Positions 26,962-35,788 of a DNA stretch of 64,000 nucleotides are shown piece by piece; position 1 is the stretch's first letter, and every line of letters starts with the position of its first letter. Under the pieces are notes generated by a model. The model was not told where the DNA came from and did no database searches. It worked only from the letters and a program-made list of their open reading frames with translations. The position numbers and the translations under genes are program-made. The DNA is from Burkholderiales bacterium (GTDB lineage Bacteria > Pseudomonadota > Gammaproteobacteria > Burkholderiales > Burkholderiaceae_C). The DNA lies in contig JAUVWL010000002.1 in assembly GCA_030604135.1 (NCBI GenBank), forward strand, positions 124,001 to 188,000, written 5' to 3'.

Positions 26962-28977
26962 ATGCTTGAATCCATGCAAACCGCCCTCACGGGGCTGCTG
27001 AGCTTTCAACACCTCGGCTTCATGCTGCTGGGCATCGTCATCGGTCTGGGGGTGGGCATCTTGCCGGGTCTGGGCGGCATCGCCGGTATGTCGCTGCTGA
27101 TGCCCTTCATCTATGGCATGGACCCGGTATCTGCCATCGCCATGTTGATCGGCATGGTGGCGGTCATTCCCACGGGCGACACCTTCACCTCCGTGCTGAT
27201 GGGCATACCGGGCTCCAGCGCCAGTCAGGCCACCGTGCTCGACGGCTACCCGCTGGCCAAACAGGGACAGGCAGCACGCGCACTGAGCGCGGCGTTTTCC
27301 GCTTCCATGCTCGGCGGTGTGTTCGGGGCTGTTCTGCTGACCGGTTTTGTGGTGGTCGCCAAGCCGATCATCCTCATGTTCTCCACGGCCGAGCTGTTCA
27401 TGTTTGCCGTGCTGGGCCTGTCGGTGGTCGGCATCCTGGCGGGCAACAGCATGGTTCGGGGGCTGGCTGCCTGCGGACTGGGCATCGTCTTTGGCGCCAT
27501 TGGTGCGGCGCCGGCCACCGGCGAAACCCGCATTGATCTGAGCCTGGACTACCTGATGGACGGCGTGCCCCTGGTCATCGTGGGCCTGGGGCTGTTTGCC
27601 ATTCCCGAACTGGCCGAGCTGATGCGACGCCACCGCCCCATCGCAGCCGGGTCATCGCTGGGTTCGGGTTGGGTACAAGGACTCAAGGACACGCTCCGGA
27701 ACTGGTTTCTGGTGCTGAGGACTTCTTCACTGGGCACCTTGTTTGGCGCCATTCCGGGTCTGGGTGGCGGCGTGGTGGACTGGCTGGCCTATGGCCACGC
27801 GGTGCAGTCCAGCAAGGACAAGAGCCAGTACGGCAAAGGTGAAATCAAAGGAGTGATCGCACCAGAGTCTGCCAACAACGCGCTTCAGGGTGGTGCGCTC
27901 ATGCCCACGCTGCTGTTCGGTATTCCCGGCTCGGGATCGATGGCGGTGTTCCTGGCCGGCATGGTGCTCATCGGTCTGCAGCCAGGCCCCAGCATGGTCA
28001 CCTCCAACCTGCATCTGACCTACACCATCGCCTGGACCCTGGCCATGGCCAGCATCATCGGGGCGTTTCTGTGTTTCCTGCTGGCCTCTCCCATCGCACG
28101 CATCACCTTCATTCCGTTCAACCTGGTCGCCCCGGCCATGATCATGTTGATCTGTTTTGCGGCTTTCCAGGCCCGGCGCGACATCACCGACCTGATGCTG
28201 CTGTTTGCGGTGGGCATTCTGGGCATCTTCCTGCGCCGCTTCGGCTGGCCACGCCCCGCCTTCCTGATCGGCTTCGTGCTGTCCCCGCAGGTCGAGAACT
28301 ACCTCTACCAGGCCGTGCAGTTCTACGGCGCAGGTTTCCTGACCCGCCCCGGCGTGCTCATCATTGGCGCCCTGGCCGTGGTCACCATTCTGATGTCGGT
28401 GCGCAGCCGTGTGTCGGAAGACGGCGCCGTGGAATCGGTGCAGAAGGAACACGGCTCTGTGCCCAAGGGTGCCACCGGCGGCATGACGCTGAGCCAGCGC
28501 ATGCCTCAGCTCATTTTCGCGCTGGTTGTGCTGGCCATGTTTGTCTATGGTGCCATCAGCAGCTATTCGCTCTCTTTCCTGGGTGCGGTGTTCCCACTGT
28601 CCACGTCGCTGCTGATGCTGCTGGCCACCGGCTACGTCATCTGGAAAATTGCCAAGGGCCAGGCCGGCCACGGCACCCACTACGACCAGGAACTGGCGGC
28701 CCGGGTCTCCGGCGAACACGATGGCAGCAGTGTGTGGCCCTCGCTGGCCTGGTTTGCATTTCTTTTCGGCGCCGTGGCATTGGTCGGATTCATCCTGGCG
28801 CTGGCGGTGTTCATCACCAGTTTCCTGCTGCTGCGCACACAGATGGGTTGGCTCCGCAGCCTTGTCTACACCTCTGCGTGCATCGGCTTCATGGTCACCC
28901 TGGGGCACTATCTCACGCTCAACTTCCCCGCCGGTCTGTTGCAGCACATGGTGGAACTGCCGTGGCCGTTGAAGTGA
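26962..28977 (+). CDS. tctA: Tripartite tricarboxylate transporter permease, TctA with a C-terminal TctB-like domain
   Basis: A 671-residue membrane protein; TctA proteins are usually about 500 residues. Residues 1-490 are typical TctA, with the motifs GILPGLGGIAGMSLLMPF, IPTGDTFTSVLMGIPGSSAS and GAIPGLGGGVVDW. It also has the LFGIPGSGSMAVFLAGM stretch. Residues about 510-671 add four further hydrophobic segments and a short end (NFPAGLL) that look like the small subunit TctB. No separate tctB gene lies between tctC and this gene. I read it as a natural TctA-TctB fusion. With TctC it forms a sodium- or proton-driven tricarboxylate importer. Confidence 0.88.
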   Translation: MLESMQTALTGLLSFQHLGFMLLGIVIGLGVGILPGLGGIAGMSLLMPFIYGMDPVSAIAMLIGMVAVIPTGDTFTSVLMGIPGSSASQATVLDGYPLAKQGQAARALSAAFSASMLGGVFGAVLLTGFVVVAKPIILMFSTAELFMFAVLGLSVVGILAGNSMVRGLAACGLGIVFGAIGAAPATGETRIDLSLDYLMDGVPLVIVGLGLFAIPELAELMRRHRPIAAGSSLGSGWVQGLKDTLRNWFLVLRTSSLGTLFGAIPGLGGGVVDWLAYGHAVQSSKDKSQYGKGEIKGVIAPESANNALQGGALMPTLLFGIPGSGSMAVFLAGMVLIGLQPGPSMVTSNLHLTYTIAWTLAMASIIGAFLCFLLASPIARITFIPFNLVAPAMIMLICFAAFQARRDITDLMLLFAVGILGIFLRRFGWPRPAFLIGFVLSPQVENYLYQAVQFYGAGFLTRPGVLIIGALAVVTILMSVRSRVSEDGAVESVQKEHGSVPKGATGGMTLSQRMPQLIFALVVLAMFVYGAISSYSLSFLGAVFPLSTSLLMLLATGYVIWKIAKGQAGHGTHYDQELAARVSGEHDGSSVWPSLAWFAFLFGAVALVGFILALAVFITSFLLLRTQMGWLRSLVYTSACIGFMVTLGHYLTLNFPAGLLQHMVELPWPLK

Positions 28978-29040
28978 ACACAGATCCTCCTGCACGGGCA
29001 ATGGCGCTGTCGATCCCACAGCAACTGGCCTGCCACGATC

Positions 29041-29943
29041 TCAACGAAGCTTGCGCAGGCGCTTGCCCTTGAGGAACAGATCGTAGAGTTGCTGGGCTGC
29101 AGGCGTGAGCAGTCCGGAGCGCCTTCGTATCAAGCCCATGGTCCGGGTCACCACCGGTTCGGTCAGCGGCACGCTGACCAGCAGCGGATGTCCCTTTCTC
29201 GGCATGGCCATGGCTGGAACTGCGGCCACGCCCAGGCCAGCTTCTGCCAGACCGATCATGGTGGTGCCATGCTGTGTTTCGTACAGGCTGCGTGGTTGAT
29301 CGGGCAGGCCCGCCAGAGCCTGATCCAGCAACACCCGGTTGCCCGACACCTTGCTGTACGAAATGTAGTTGTGCTCGGCCAGTTCGGACCAGCGAACGCT
29401 TTTCAGTTTGGCCAGGGCGTGGTCCTTGCGGCAGGCGGCGACAAATCGGTCTTCAAAGATGGGGGTGAACTCGATGTTGTTCTCCTGGGATCCTGTGAAA
29501 CTGAGCCCGAAATCGGCCTCGCCCTCCGCGACCGCCATGAGCACCTTGTTGCCGCTGTCATCGAGCACACGCACCCGGGTCTTCGGATAACGATCATGGA
29601 ACACCTTGACCACATCGGAAAGAAAGTAGTTCACAGCAGAGGGCACACAGGCCACCGTGACCTCTCCCATGCGTGTGGCAGCCACACCGCGTATGTTGAG
29701 CAAGGTGACATCGAGGGCATCCAGGATCTGGCGCAGCTGCTTGTCAAATTCCCGACCGATCGGCGTGAGGTTCACCTTGCGGGTGGTTCGTTCCAGCAGC
29801 TTCGCGTCCAGCGCCTGCTCCAGCTTCTCGATACGACGACTGAACGCGGGCTGCGATATGTGGATGGACTCGGCCGCCTTGCGGAAGCTGCCCAGCTCTG
29901 CCACGGCGCGAAAGGCGATGAGGTCATGGATGTCGAAGTTCAT
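29041..29943 (-). CDS. LysR-family regulator of the tricarboxylate operon
   Basis: A 300-residue LysR-type activator with an N-terminal winged helix (FRAVAELGSFRKAAESIHISQPAFSRRI) and a periplasmic-binding-protein-like effector domain. It is divergent from the 11-gene catabolic operon starting at 30123, and its gene converges with the transporter permease gene. The 179-nt shared control region contains an inverted repeat ATTTATG/CATAAAT. It most likely senses a tricarboxylate or pathway intermediate and activates both the operon and the transporter. Confidence 0.9.
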   Translation of the reverse strand: MNFDIHDLIAFRAVAELGSFRKAAESIHISQPAFSRRIEKLEQALDAKLLERTTRKVNLTPIGREFDKQLRQILDALDVTLLNIRGVAATRMGEVTVACVPSAVNYFLSDVVKVFHDRYPKTRVRVLDDSGNKVLMAVAEGEADFGLSFTGSQENNIEFTPIFEDRFVAACRKDHALAKLKSVRWSELAEHNYISYSKVSGNRVLLDQALAGLPDQPRSLYETQHGTTMIGLAEAGLGVAAVPAMAMPRKGHPLLVSVPLTEPVVTRTMGLIRRRSGLLTPAAQQLYDLFLKGKRLRKLR

Positions 29944-29962
29944 GTGCGATTGCAGCTTTCCA

Positions 29963-29996
29963 ATTTATGCATGTAACGGATCAATTGTTCATAAAT
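29963..29996. promoter_or_regulatory. Candidate LysR operator
   Basis: ATTTATG (29963-29969) and CATAAAT (29990-29996) form an inverted repeat with a 20-nt spacer in an AT-rich pocket of the 179-nt divergent region between the LysR gene and the catabolic operon. Size and position suit a LysR dimer-of-dimers site. Confidence 0.5.
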
Positions 29997-30122
29997 ATGC
30001 ACTTCACACAAGCCTGGCCATTCGCCATGATCACGTCTTCCGCACAAACCACCTGTCGGCTGTCTGCTGAAACCAGCCCATGCATTCATCGAAACCCACA
30101 CCCCTGAAGGCCGGAGTCCCCC

Positions 30123-30983
30123 ATGACCCAAGAAGCTGCTGAGTTGAGCGCCTGGATTGGCCGTCAGGAAGTGCTCCAGGATGAGATTGGCCCGACCCCC
30201 ATGAAGGCCCTGAACGCCACCCTGGACCACGCCCCCATGGACGTCAGGACGGGAACCCCACTTCCTCCCCTGTGGCACTGGCTGTACTTCCTGCCACTGC
30301 ACCGCCAGAGTGAAATTGGCGCCGATGGCCATGCCAGGCGCGGTGGCTTCCTGCCCCCGGTTCCACTGCCCAGGCGCATGTGGGCCGGCAGCCAGTTCGA
30401 GTTCCGGTCGCCGGTGCGTGTGGGTGACACGGTCCAGCGCACCTCCACCATCGCCAACGTGAGCGAGAAAGCCGGGCGTACAGGCAAACTGGTGTTTGTC
30501 AAGGTGCGCCACGAGGTCCGGTGCAACGGACAGGCCGACCCGGCCATCGTGGAGTTCCACGACATCGTCTACCGCGAAGCCAGACAAGCGGGTGATGTGG
30601 ATCCGCCACCGGTACCGTCCCCACAGGGCGCCACCTGGCAGCGAGCGATCGTTGCCGACGACGTGCTGCTGTTTCGCTACAGCGCGCTGACCTTCAACGG
30701 CCACCGCATCCACTACGACCGCAAGTATGTGACCGAGGTCGAGGGCTACCCGGGCCTGATCGTGCACGGCCCGCTGATAGCCACCTTGCTGATGGACCAG
30801 ATCCGCCGCGAGATGCCGGACGCGGACGTGGCCTCGTTCAGCTTCAAGGCGGTGCGACCCACCTTCGACCTCCACCCCCTGCGTGTCAACGGTGCGCCGC
30901 AAGCCGACGGCAAGACCGTCAAGCTCTGGGCCCAGGACCACGAAGGCTGGCTGACCATGGACGCGGTCGCCACCCTGCGCTGA
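30123..30983 (+). CDS. HTD2/MaoC-type acyl-CoA hydratase (candidate itaconyl/mesaconyl-CoA hydratase)
   Basis: A 286-residue double-hotdog hydratase. The N-terminal half has LPPLWHWLYFLP and GGFLPPVPLPRRMWAGS. The C-terminal half carries the catalytic motif FNGHRIHYDRKYVTEVEGYPGLIVHGPL, which is diagnostic for the HTD2/mesaconyl-C4-CoA hydratase group. Members hydrate C4/C5 dicarboxylic enoyl-CoAs to citramalyl-CoA-type products. Together with the adjacent CoA-transferase and CitE-like lyase this matches the three-step itaconate route to acetyl-CoA and pyruvate. It is the first gene of the operon and ends 9 nt before the transferase gene. The substrate is inferred. Confidence 0.87.
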   Translation: MTQEAAELSAWIGRQEVLQDEIGPTPMKALNATLDHAPMDVRTGTPLPPLWHWLYFLPLHRQSEIGADGHARRGGFLPPVPLPRRMWAGSQFEFRSPVRVGDTVQRTSTIANVSEKAGRTGKLVFVKVRHEVRCNGQADPAIVEFHDIVYREARQAGDVDPPPVPSPQGATWQRAIVADDVLLFRYSALTFNGHRIHYDRKYVTEVEGYPGLIVHGPLIATLLMDQIRREMPDADVASFSFKAVRPTFDLHPLRVNGAPQADGKTVKLWAQDHEGWLTMDAVATLR

Positions 30984-30992
30984 GGAACCGAC

Positions 30993-32174
30993 ATGCAAGC
31001 GCTCAAAGGCATCACCGTCGTCACCCTGGAGCATGCGATTGCCGCGCCATTCGCCACCCGGCAGCTGGCCGACCTGGGTGCGCGCGTCATCAAGGTCGAG
31101 CGCCCAGGCGTGGGCGACTTTGCGCGCGGCTACGACAGCCGTGTGCGCGGTCTGGCCTCGCATTTTGTGTGGACCAATCGCAGCAAAGAGAGTCTGACGC
31201 TGGACGTCAAGCAGCCCGAGGCACAACGGATTCTCAAGCGCATCATCGAAGAACAGGCCGATGTGGTGGTGCAGAACCTGGCGCCTGGCGCGGCCGCGCG
31301 CCTGGGGCTGTCTTTCGAGGTGCTGAGCAAACTCAAGCCCGGCATCATCGTCTGCGATATTTCTGGCTACGGCAACAACGGCCCTTACCGCGACAAAAAG
31401 GCCTACGACCTGCTGATTCAGAGCGAGGCCGGTTTTGTCTCGGTCACAGGCACGCCAGAGACGCCGGCCAAGGCCGGACCGTCGATTGCCGACATTGCGG
31501 CGGGCATGTATGCCTACACCAACATCCTGGCGGCGCTGCTGCATCGCCGGCAGACCGGCGAGGGCCAGCACATCGACATATCCATGCTCGAAGCCCTGAC
31601 CGAGTGGATGGGTTACCCGCTGTACTACAGCATCGATGGCGGCGAGCCGCCCCAGCGCACCGGTGCCAGCCACGCCACCATCTACCCCTATGGCCCCTTT
31701 CCGGCGGGAGATGGGCGCACGGTGATGCTGGGCCTGCAGAACGAGCGGGAATGGAAGGCCTTCTGTGAGCGCGTGTTGCTGCAACCCCAGCTGGCCATGG
31801 ACGAGCGTTTCTCTAGCAATCCCAAACGGGCGGCCTCGCGGGCGGAACTCTACGAGATCATCGTTGCGGCATTCGCCGGTCTGACCGCCGAAGAAGTGGT
31901 TCAACGCCTGGAGGCCGCCCAGATCGCCAATGCCCAGGTCAACAGCATGGCCGAAGTCTGGTCCCACCCGCAGCTTCACGCGCGCCAGCGCTGGCAGTCG
32001 GTGGACACACCGGTGGGGGCCGTGCCTGCCTTGCTGCCACCGGGCTCCTGGACCGCTGCGCCTCCGCGCATGGACGCGGTGCCGGCCCTGGGAGAACACA
32101 CCGATCAGATCCTGACCGGACTGGGCTACACACCCGAGCAAATCCAGGCTCTGCGGGCCGAGGGGGTGGTGTGA
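30993..32174 (+). CDS. CaiB/BaiF-type (class III) CoA-transferase
   Basis: A 393-residue CoA-transferase. The fold begins LKGITVVTLEHAIAAPFATRQLADLGARVIKVERP. Asp167 in SIADIAAGMYAY aligns with the catalytic Asp169 of formyl-CoA transferase. Such enzymes move CoA from succinyl-CoA or another donor to a carboxylic acid. The most economical acceptor here is itaconate or mesaconate, feeding the hydratase encoded upstream. The stop overlaps the lyase start by 4 nt (GTGA). The donor is unknown. Confidence 0.9.
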   Translation: MQALKGITVVTLEHAIAAPFATRQLADLGARVIKVERPGVGDFARGYDSRVRGLASHFVWTNRSKESLTLDVKQPEAQRILKRIIEEQADVVVQNLAPGAAARLGLSFEVLSKLKPGIIVCDISGYGNNGPYRDKKAYDLLIQSEAGFVSVTGTPETPAKAGPSIADIAAGMYAYTNILAALLHRRQTGEGQHIDISMLEALTEWMGYPLYYSIDGGEPPQRTGASHATIYPYGPFPAGDGRTVMLGLQNEREWKAFCERVLLQPQLAMDERFSSNPKRAASRAELYEIIVAAFAGLTAEEVVQRLEAAQIANAQVNSMAEVWSHPQLHARQRWQSVDTPVGAVPALLPPGSWTAAPPRMDAVPALGEHTDQILTGLGYTPEQIQALRAEGVV

Positions 32175-32992
32175 GTCCGTTGACCTACCTGTTTGTACCA
32201 GGCAACCGCCCCGAGCGCTTCATCAAAGCGCTGCACAGCGGTGCCGATCGCACCATTCTCGACCTGGAGGACGCGGTGGCACCGGCTGACAAGGCGCGGG
32301 CACGCAGCACCGTGTCTGAATGGCTGCAAACGCTCCCACCCACCGAACAGCAGCGGGTGCTGGTGCGCATCAACGATGCACACAGCCCCTGGCATGCCGA
32401 GGACCTGCGGTGGCTGGCCGTTCAAAGCCTGTCCGAGGTGATGCTGTCCAAGGCCGAGGGCGCCGCGCAGCTGGTGCCCGTGCTGACCTGCCTGCCCTCG
32501 GGTGGGCGCGTGATGCCGCTGGTGGAAACGGTGCAAGGCGTGGCCGCATTGCCTGAACTGGCGGCGACTGCGGGTGTTTCCCGGCTGGCCTTCGGGTCAA
32601 TCGACTACCAGCTGGATCTGGACCTGCCCGGTCCCGGGTTTGCCCTGGACACGGCGGCCGTGGCCATCGCCATGGCTTCGCGCGTGGCCGGACTGCCCGC
32701 GCCAGTGGCCGGGGTCACGCCCGAACTGGACGCGGCCCAGGTCAGAGCCGACGTTATGCACGCACGCGCACTGGGCTTCGGCGCCAAGATGTGTATTCAT
32801 CCACAGCAGCTGAGCGCCGTTCGCGAAGCCTTTCGACCCGACCAAGCTACCCTTGCCTGGGCGCAGCGCGTGGACAGTGCCTGGCGCGCCGGCCCCCACA
32901 CGGGTGCGATCCAGCTGGACGGCCGCATGGTCGACAAGCCGGTGGCCTTGCGCGCTCAACGCATCCTGGCGCTGGCCGAGGCCACCCACTGA
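32171..32992 (+). CDS. CitE-like acyl-CoA lyase (candidate citramalyl-CoA lyase)
   Basis: A 273-residue HpcH/HpaI-superfamily TIM barrel. It begins SPLTYLFVPGNRPERFIKAL and has the metal/CoA-site motifs LDLEDAVAP (Glu33, Asp34), LVETVQGV, FGSIDYQLDL and MCIHPQQL. The family includes CitE, malyl-CoA lyase and the citramalyl-CoA lyase of itaconate catabolism. With the two upstream genes it should cleave citramalyl-CoA to acetyl-CoA and pyruvate. The start is a GTG overlapping the CoA-transferase stop, so the two are translationally coupled. The lyase is stand-alone, without CitD or CitF partners. Confidence 0.88.
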   Translation: MSPLTYLFVPGNRPERFIKALHSGADRTILDLEDAVAPADKARARSTVSEWLQTLPPTEQQRVLVRINDAHSPWHAEDLRWLAVQSLSEVMLSKAEGAAQLVPVLTCLPSGGRVMPLVETVQGVAALPELAATAGVSRLAFGSIDYQLDLDLPGPGFALDTAAVAIAMASRVAGLPAPVAGVTPELDAAQVRADVMHARALGFGAKMCIHPQQLSAVREAFRPDQATLAWAQRVDSAWRAGPHTGAIQLDGRMVDKPVALRAQRILALAEATH

Positions 32993-33020
32993 CAACCCCC
33001 AATCCTTTCGGAGATACCTC

Positions 33021-34373
33021 ATGCCCGCCACCATCATCGACTCCCGCATCTTCGGCGACATCTTCAGCGATGCGCGCATGCGCCAGGTCTGGTCGGACGA
33101 AAACCGCACCGCCAAGTACCTGGACATCGAACGCGCCCTGGCCAAGGTGCAGGGCGAGCTGGGTCTGATCCCGCCCGAAGCCGCAGAGGAAATCGTCAAG
33201 AACTGCGAGCTGTCGATGATCGACTGGGATCAGCTCAAGGCCAAGACCGAGCAGATCGGCTACCCCATCATCGCGGTGGTCAACCAGATCAACGCCAACT
33301 GCCGCGACCGGCTGGGCGAGTACTGCCACTGGGGTGCGACCACGCAGGACATCACCGACACCGCCATGGTGCTGCAGATGCGCGAGGCACTGGCGCTGGT
33401 CGAGCAGGACCTGACCGACATCTCGGATGCGCTGGCCGTGCTGGCCAGAACACACCGCGACACCCCCATCATCGGTCGGTCCAACCTGCAGCAGGCCACG
33501 CCCATCACCTTTGGCTACAAGATGGCCAGCATCCTGGCCGGCATCGAGCGCCACCGCGAGCGCCTGCAACAGCTCAAGCCCCGGGTGCTGATGGGTGAGT
33601 TCGGTGGCGCCTCGGGCACGCTGTCGTCGCTGGAGAGCGGGGCGATGGAAACGCAGGCCGCACTGATGAAAGAGCTGGGCCTGGCGCAACCCCTGATCTC
33701 CTGGCACACGGTGCGCGACACCGTGGCCGAGGTGGGCGCCTTTCTGGGTCTGGTCGGCGGATCGCTGGGCAAGATCGCCATGGACGTGAAACTGCTGATG
33801 CAGACCGAGGTGGCCGAGGTGTTCGAGCCTTTTGCGCCTGGCCGTGGCTCATCGAGCACCATGCCACAGAAGCGCAACCCGATCTCCTGCCTGTACATCC
33901 ACGCCAACATCTCGGTGGCCCGGCAGCACGCAGCGGCCTTGATGGATGCGATGGTGGCCGACCACGAGCGCTCCACCGGACCGTGGGAGATCGAGTGGAT
34001 CTCGGTGTCCGAGATCTTCTGCCTGATCTCGGGCGCGCTCAAGCAGACCAAGTTTGTCCTGCAGGGTCTGGAGGTTGATGCCCAGCGCATGCGCGCCAAC
34101 ATGGACATCACCAACGGGCTGGTCATGTCCGAGGCGGTGATGATGGGCCTGGGGCCCTACCTCGGTCGGGAGTATGCGCACGACCTGGTGTACGACCTGT
34201 GCCGCCAGGCGCTCAAGGAGAACCGGCCGCTCATCGACATCCTGGAGGAGCACCCGGAAATCAACCGCCACGTCACCCGCGAGCAGCTGGAACACCTGTG
34301 CAACCCGGTCAACCACGTCGGGCAGGCCGGGGTCATGGTGGACCGTGTGCTGGCAGCGCGACAGCAGGGATGA
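33021..34373 (+). CDS. Fumarase/aspartase-superfamily enzyme (PcaB-like; candidate trans-aconitate decarboxylase)
   Basis: A 450-residue member of the fumarase/adenylosuccinate lyase superfamily, closest in style to 3-carboxy-cis,cis-muconate cycloisomerases. It shows HWGATTQDITDTA, GEFGGASGTLSSL and the mobile signature loop GRGSSSTMPQKRNPIS. No protocatechuate pathway genes are nearby. The fungal enzyme Tad1, a trans-aconitate decarboxylase, belongs to this same branch and makes itaconate. In this operon a Tad1-like activity would connect TcuAB/PrpF-made trans-aconitate to the downstream CoA steps. That is inference; the alternative is a lyase on another tricarboxylate. Start at 33021 after CGGAGATACC; the stop overlaps tcuA. 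Confidence 0.82.
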   Translation: MPATIIDSRIFGDIFSDARMRQVWSDENRTAKYLDIERALAKVQGELGLIPPEAAEEIVKNCELSMIDWDQLKAKTEQIGYPIIAVVNQINANCRDRLGEYCHWGATTQDITDTAMVLQMREALALVEQDLTDISDALAVLARTHRDTPIIGRSNLQQATPITFGYKMASILAGIERHRERLQQLKPRVLMGEFGGASGTLSSLESGAMETQAALMKELGLAQPLISWHTVRDTVAEVGAFLGLVGGSLGKIAMDVKLLMQTEVAEVFEPFAPGRGSSSTMPQKRNPISCLYIHANISVARQHAAALMDAMVADHERSTGPWEIEWISVSEIFCLISGALKQTKFVLQGLEVDAQRMRANMDITNGLVMSEAVMMGLGPYLGREYAHDLVYDLCRQALKENRPLIDILEEHPEINRHVTREQLEHLCNPVNHVGQAGVMVDRVLAARQQG

Positions 34374-35788
34374 TGGGCATGGTTGATGTGCTGGTGATTG
34401 GTGGTGGCAACGCCGCTCTCTGTGCGGCCTTGACCGCACGCGAGGCGGGAGCCAGCGTGCTGGTGCTGGAGGCCGCACCGCGCGAGTGGCGCGGCGGCAA
34501 CTCGGCACACACCCGCAACCTGCGGTGCATGCACGAAGCTCCGCAAGACGTGCTGGTTGACGCCTACCCCGAAGAAGAGTTCTGGCAGGATCTGCTGAAG
34601 GTCACGGGCGGCCTGACCGATGAAAAACTGGCCCGGCTGGTGATTCGAGAATCCAGCACCTGCCGACCCTGGATGCGCAGCCACGGCGTGCACTTTCAGC
34701 CCTCACTCTCGGGTGCCCTGCACACCGCCCGAACCAATGCCTTCTTCATGGGCGGCGGCAAGGCGCTCATCAACGCCTATTACCGCAGCGCCGAACGCCT
34801 GGGCATCCAGGTCCGCTACGCATGCCCGGTGGACCGACTGGAACTCAAGGCGGGCCGCTTTGTGGCTGCCTACGTCGGCTCCGAGCGCATTGAAGCGCGC
34901 AGCTGCGTGCTGGCGGCCGGTGGTTTCGAATCGAACCGCGACTGGTTGCGCGAGGCCTGGGGTGTGAACGAACGCGGAGAGACCCCGTCGGACAACTTCC
35001 TGATTCGCGGCACGCGGTTCAACCAGGGGGTGCTGCTGCGCCACATGCTCGACGAACATGGGGCCGACGCCATCGGCGACCCCACGCAAGCCCACATGGT
35101 GGCCATCGACGCACGGGCGCCGCTGTACGACGGCGGCATCTGCACCCGCATCGACTGTGTGTCGCTGGGTGTGGTGGTCAACCGCGAAGGCCGCCGCTTC
35201 TACGACGAGGGTGAAGACTTCTGGCCCAAGCGCTACGCCATCTGGGGCCGACTGGTGGCCCAGCAACCCGGGCAGATCGCATACTCCATCATCGACGCCA
35301 AGGCCGTCGGCCGCTTCATGCCCCCGGTGTTTCCAGGCACCCGGGCCCACACCTTGCCCGAGCTGGCAGACCAGCTGGGCCTGGACCGGGACACCTTCAT
35401 GCAGACCCTCAACGATTACAACAGCTCCTGCCGTCCGGGGCGTTTCGACCACACCGCGCTGGACGACTGCCACACCGACGGTCTGACCCCGGCCAAGACC
35501 CACTGGGCGCGTCCGATCGACACCGCGCCCTTCACCGCCTACGCCTTGCGCCCTGGCGTCACCTTCACCTACCTGGGCCTGAAGACCGACGAAACCGCCG
35601 CCGTGCGCTTTGCCGATGTGCCCAGCCCGAACCTGTTTGTCGCCGGCGAGATGATGGCGGGCAACGTGCTGGGCAAGGGTTACACCGCCGGGGTGGGCAT
35701 GTCCATCGGCACCGCTTTCGGACGCATTGCGGGCCGTGAAGCCGCGCGGGCGGTCCGGCACAAGGAGGTGGAACATGTCGGCGCTTGA
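34370..35788 (+). CDS. tcuA: FAD-dependent tricarballylate dehydrogenase TcuA
   Basis: A 472-residue flavoprotein of the FAD_binding_2 (succinate dehydrogenase/fumarate reductase flavoprotein) type. It has an N-terminal dinucleotide fold ([28 protein letters not shown]), GGNSAHTRN, and a C-terminal FAD loop ending [16 protein letters not shown]. In Salmonella TcuA oxidises tricarballylate to cis-aconitate and is reoxidised through TcuB. It overlaps the upstream lyase gene by 4 nt and tcuB by 14 nt, so all are coupled. Starts at 34373 or 34379 are also possible. The exact substrate could be another saturated tricarboxylate. Confidence 0.9.
   Translation: MMGMVDVLVIGGGNAALCAALTAREAGASVLVLEAAPREWRGGNSAHTRNLRCMHEAPQDVLVDAYPEEEFWQDLLKVTGGLTDEKLARLVIRESSTCRPWMRSHGVHFQPSLSGALHTARTNAFFMGGGKALINAYYRSAERLGIQVRYACPVDRLELKAGRFVAAYVGSERIEARSCVLAAGGFESNRDWLREAWGVNERGETPSDNFLIRGTRFNQGVLLRHMLDEHGADAIGDPTQAHMVAIDARAPLYDGGICTRIDCVSLGVVVNREGRRFYDEGEDFWPKRYAIWGRLVAQQPGQIAYSIIDAKAVGRFMPPVFPGTRAHTLPELADQLGLDRDTFMQTLNDYNSSCRPGRFDHTALDDCHTDGLTPAKTHWARPIDTAPFTAYALRPGVTFTYLGLKTDETAAVRFADVPSPNLFVAGEMMAGNVLGKGYTAGVGMSIGTAFGRIAGREAARAVRHKEVEHVGA

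Noticed and set aside
29940..32141. Long minus-strand open frame opposite the hydratase and CoA-transferase genes
   Set aside because: No family motifs; both sense genes have clear catalytic motifs and ribosome-binding context.
33021..34373. Fumarase-superfamily gene as pcaB of protocatechuate breakdown
   Set aside because: No pcaC, pcaD, pcaGH or pcaIJ genes nearby; it is coupled to tcuA instead.
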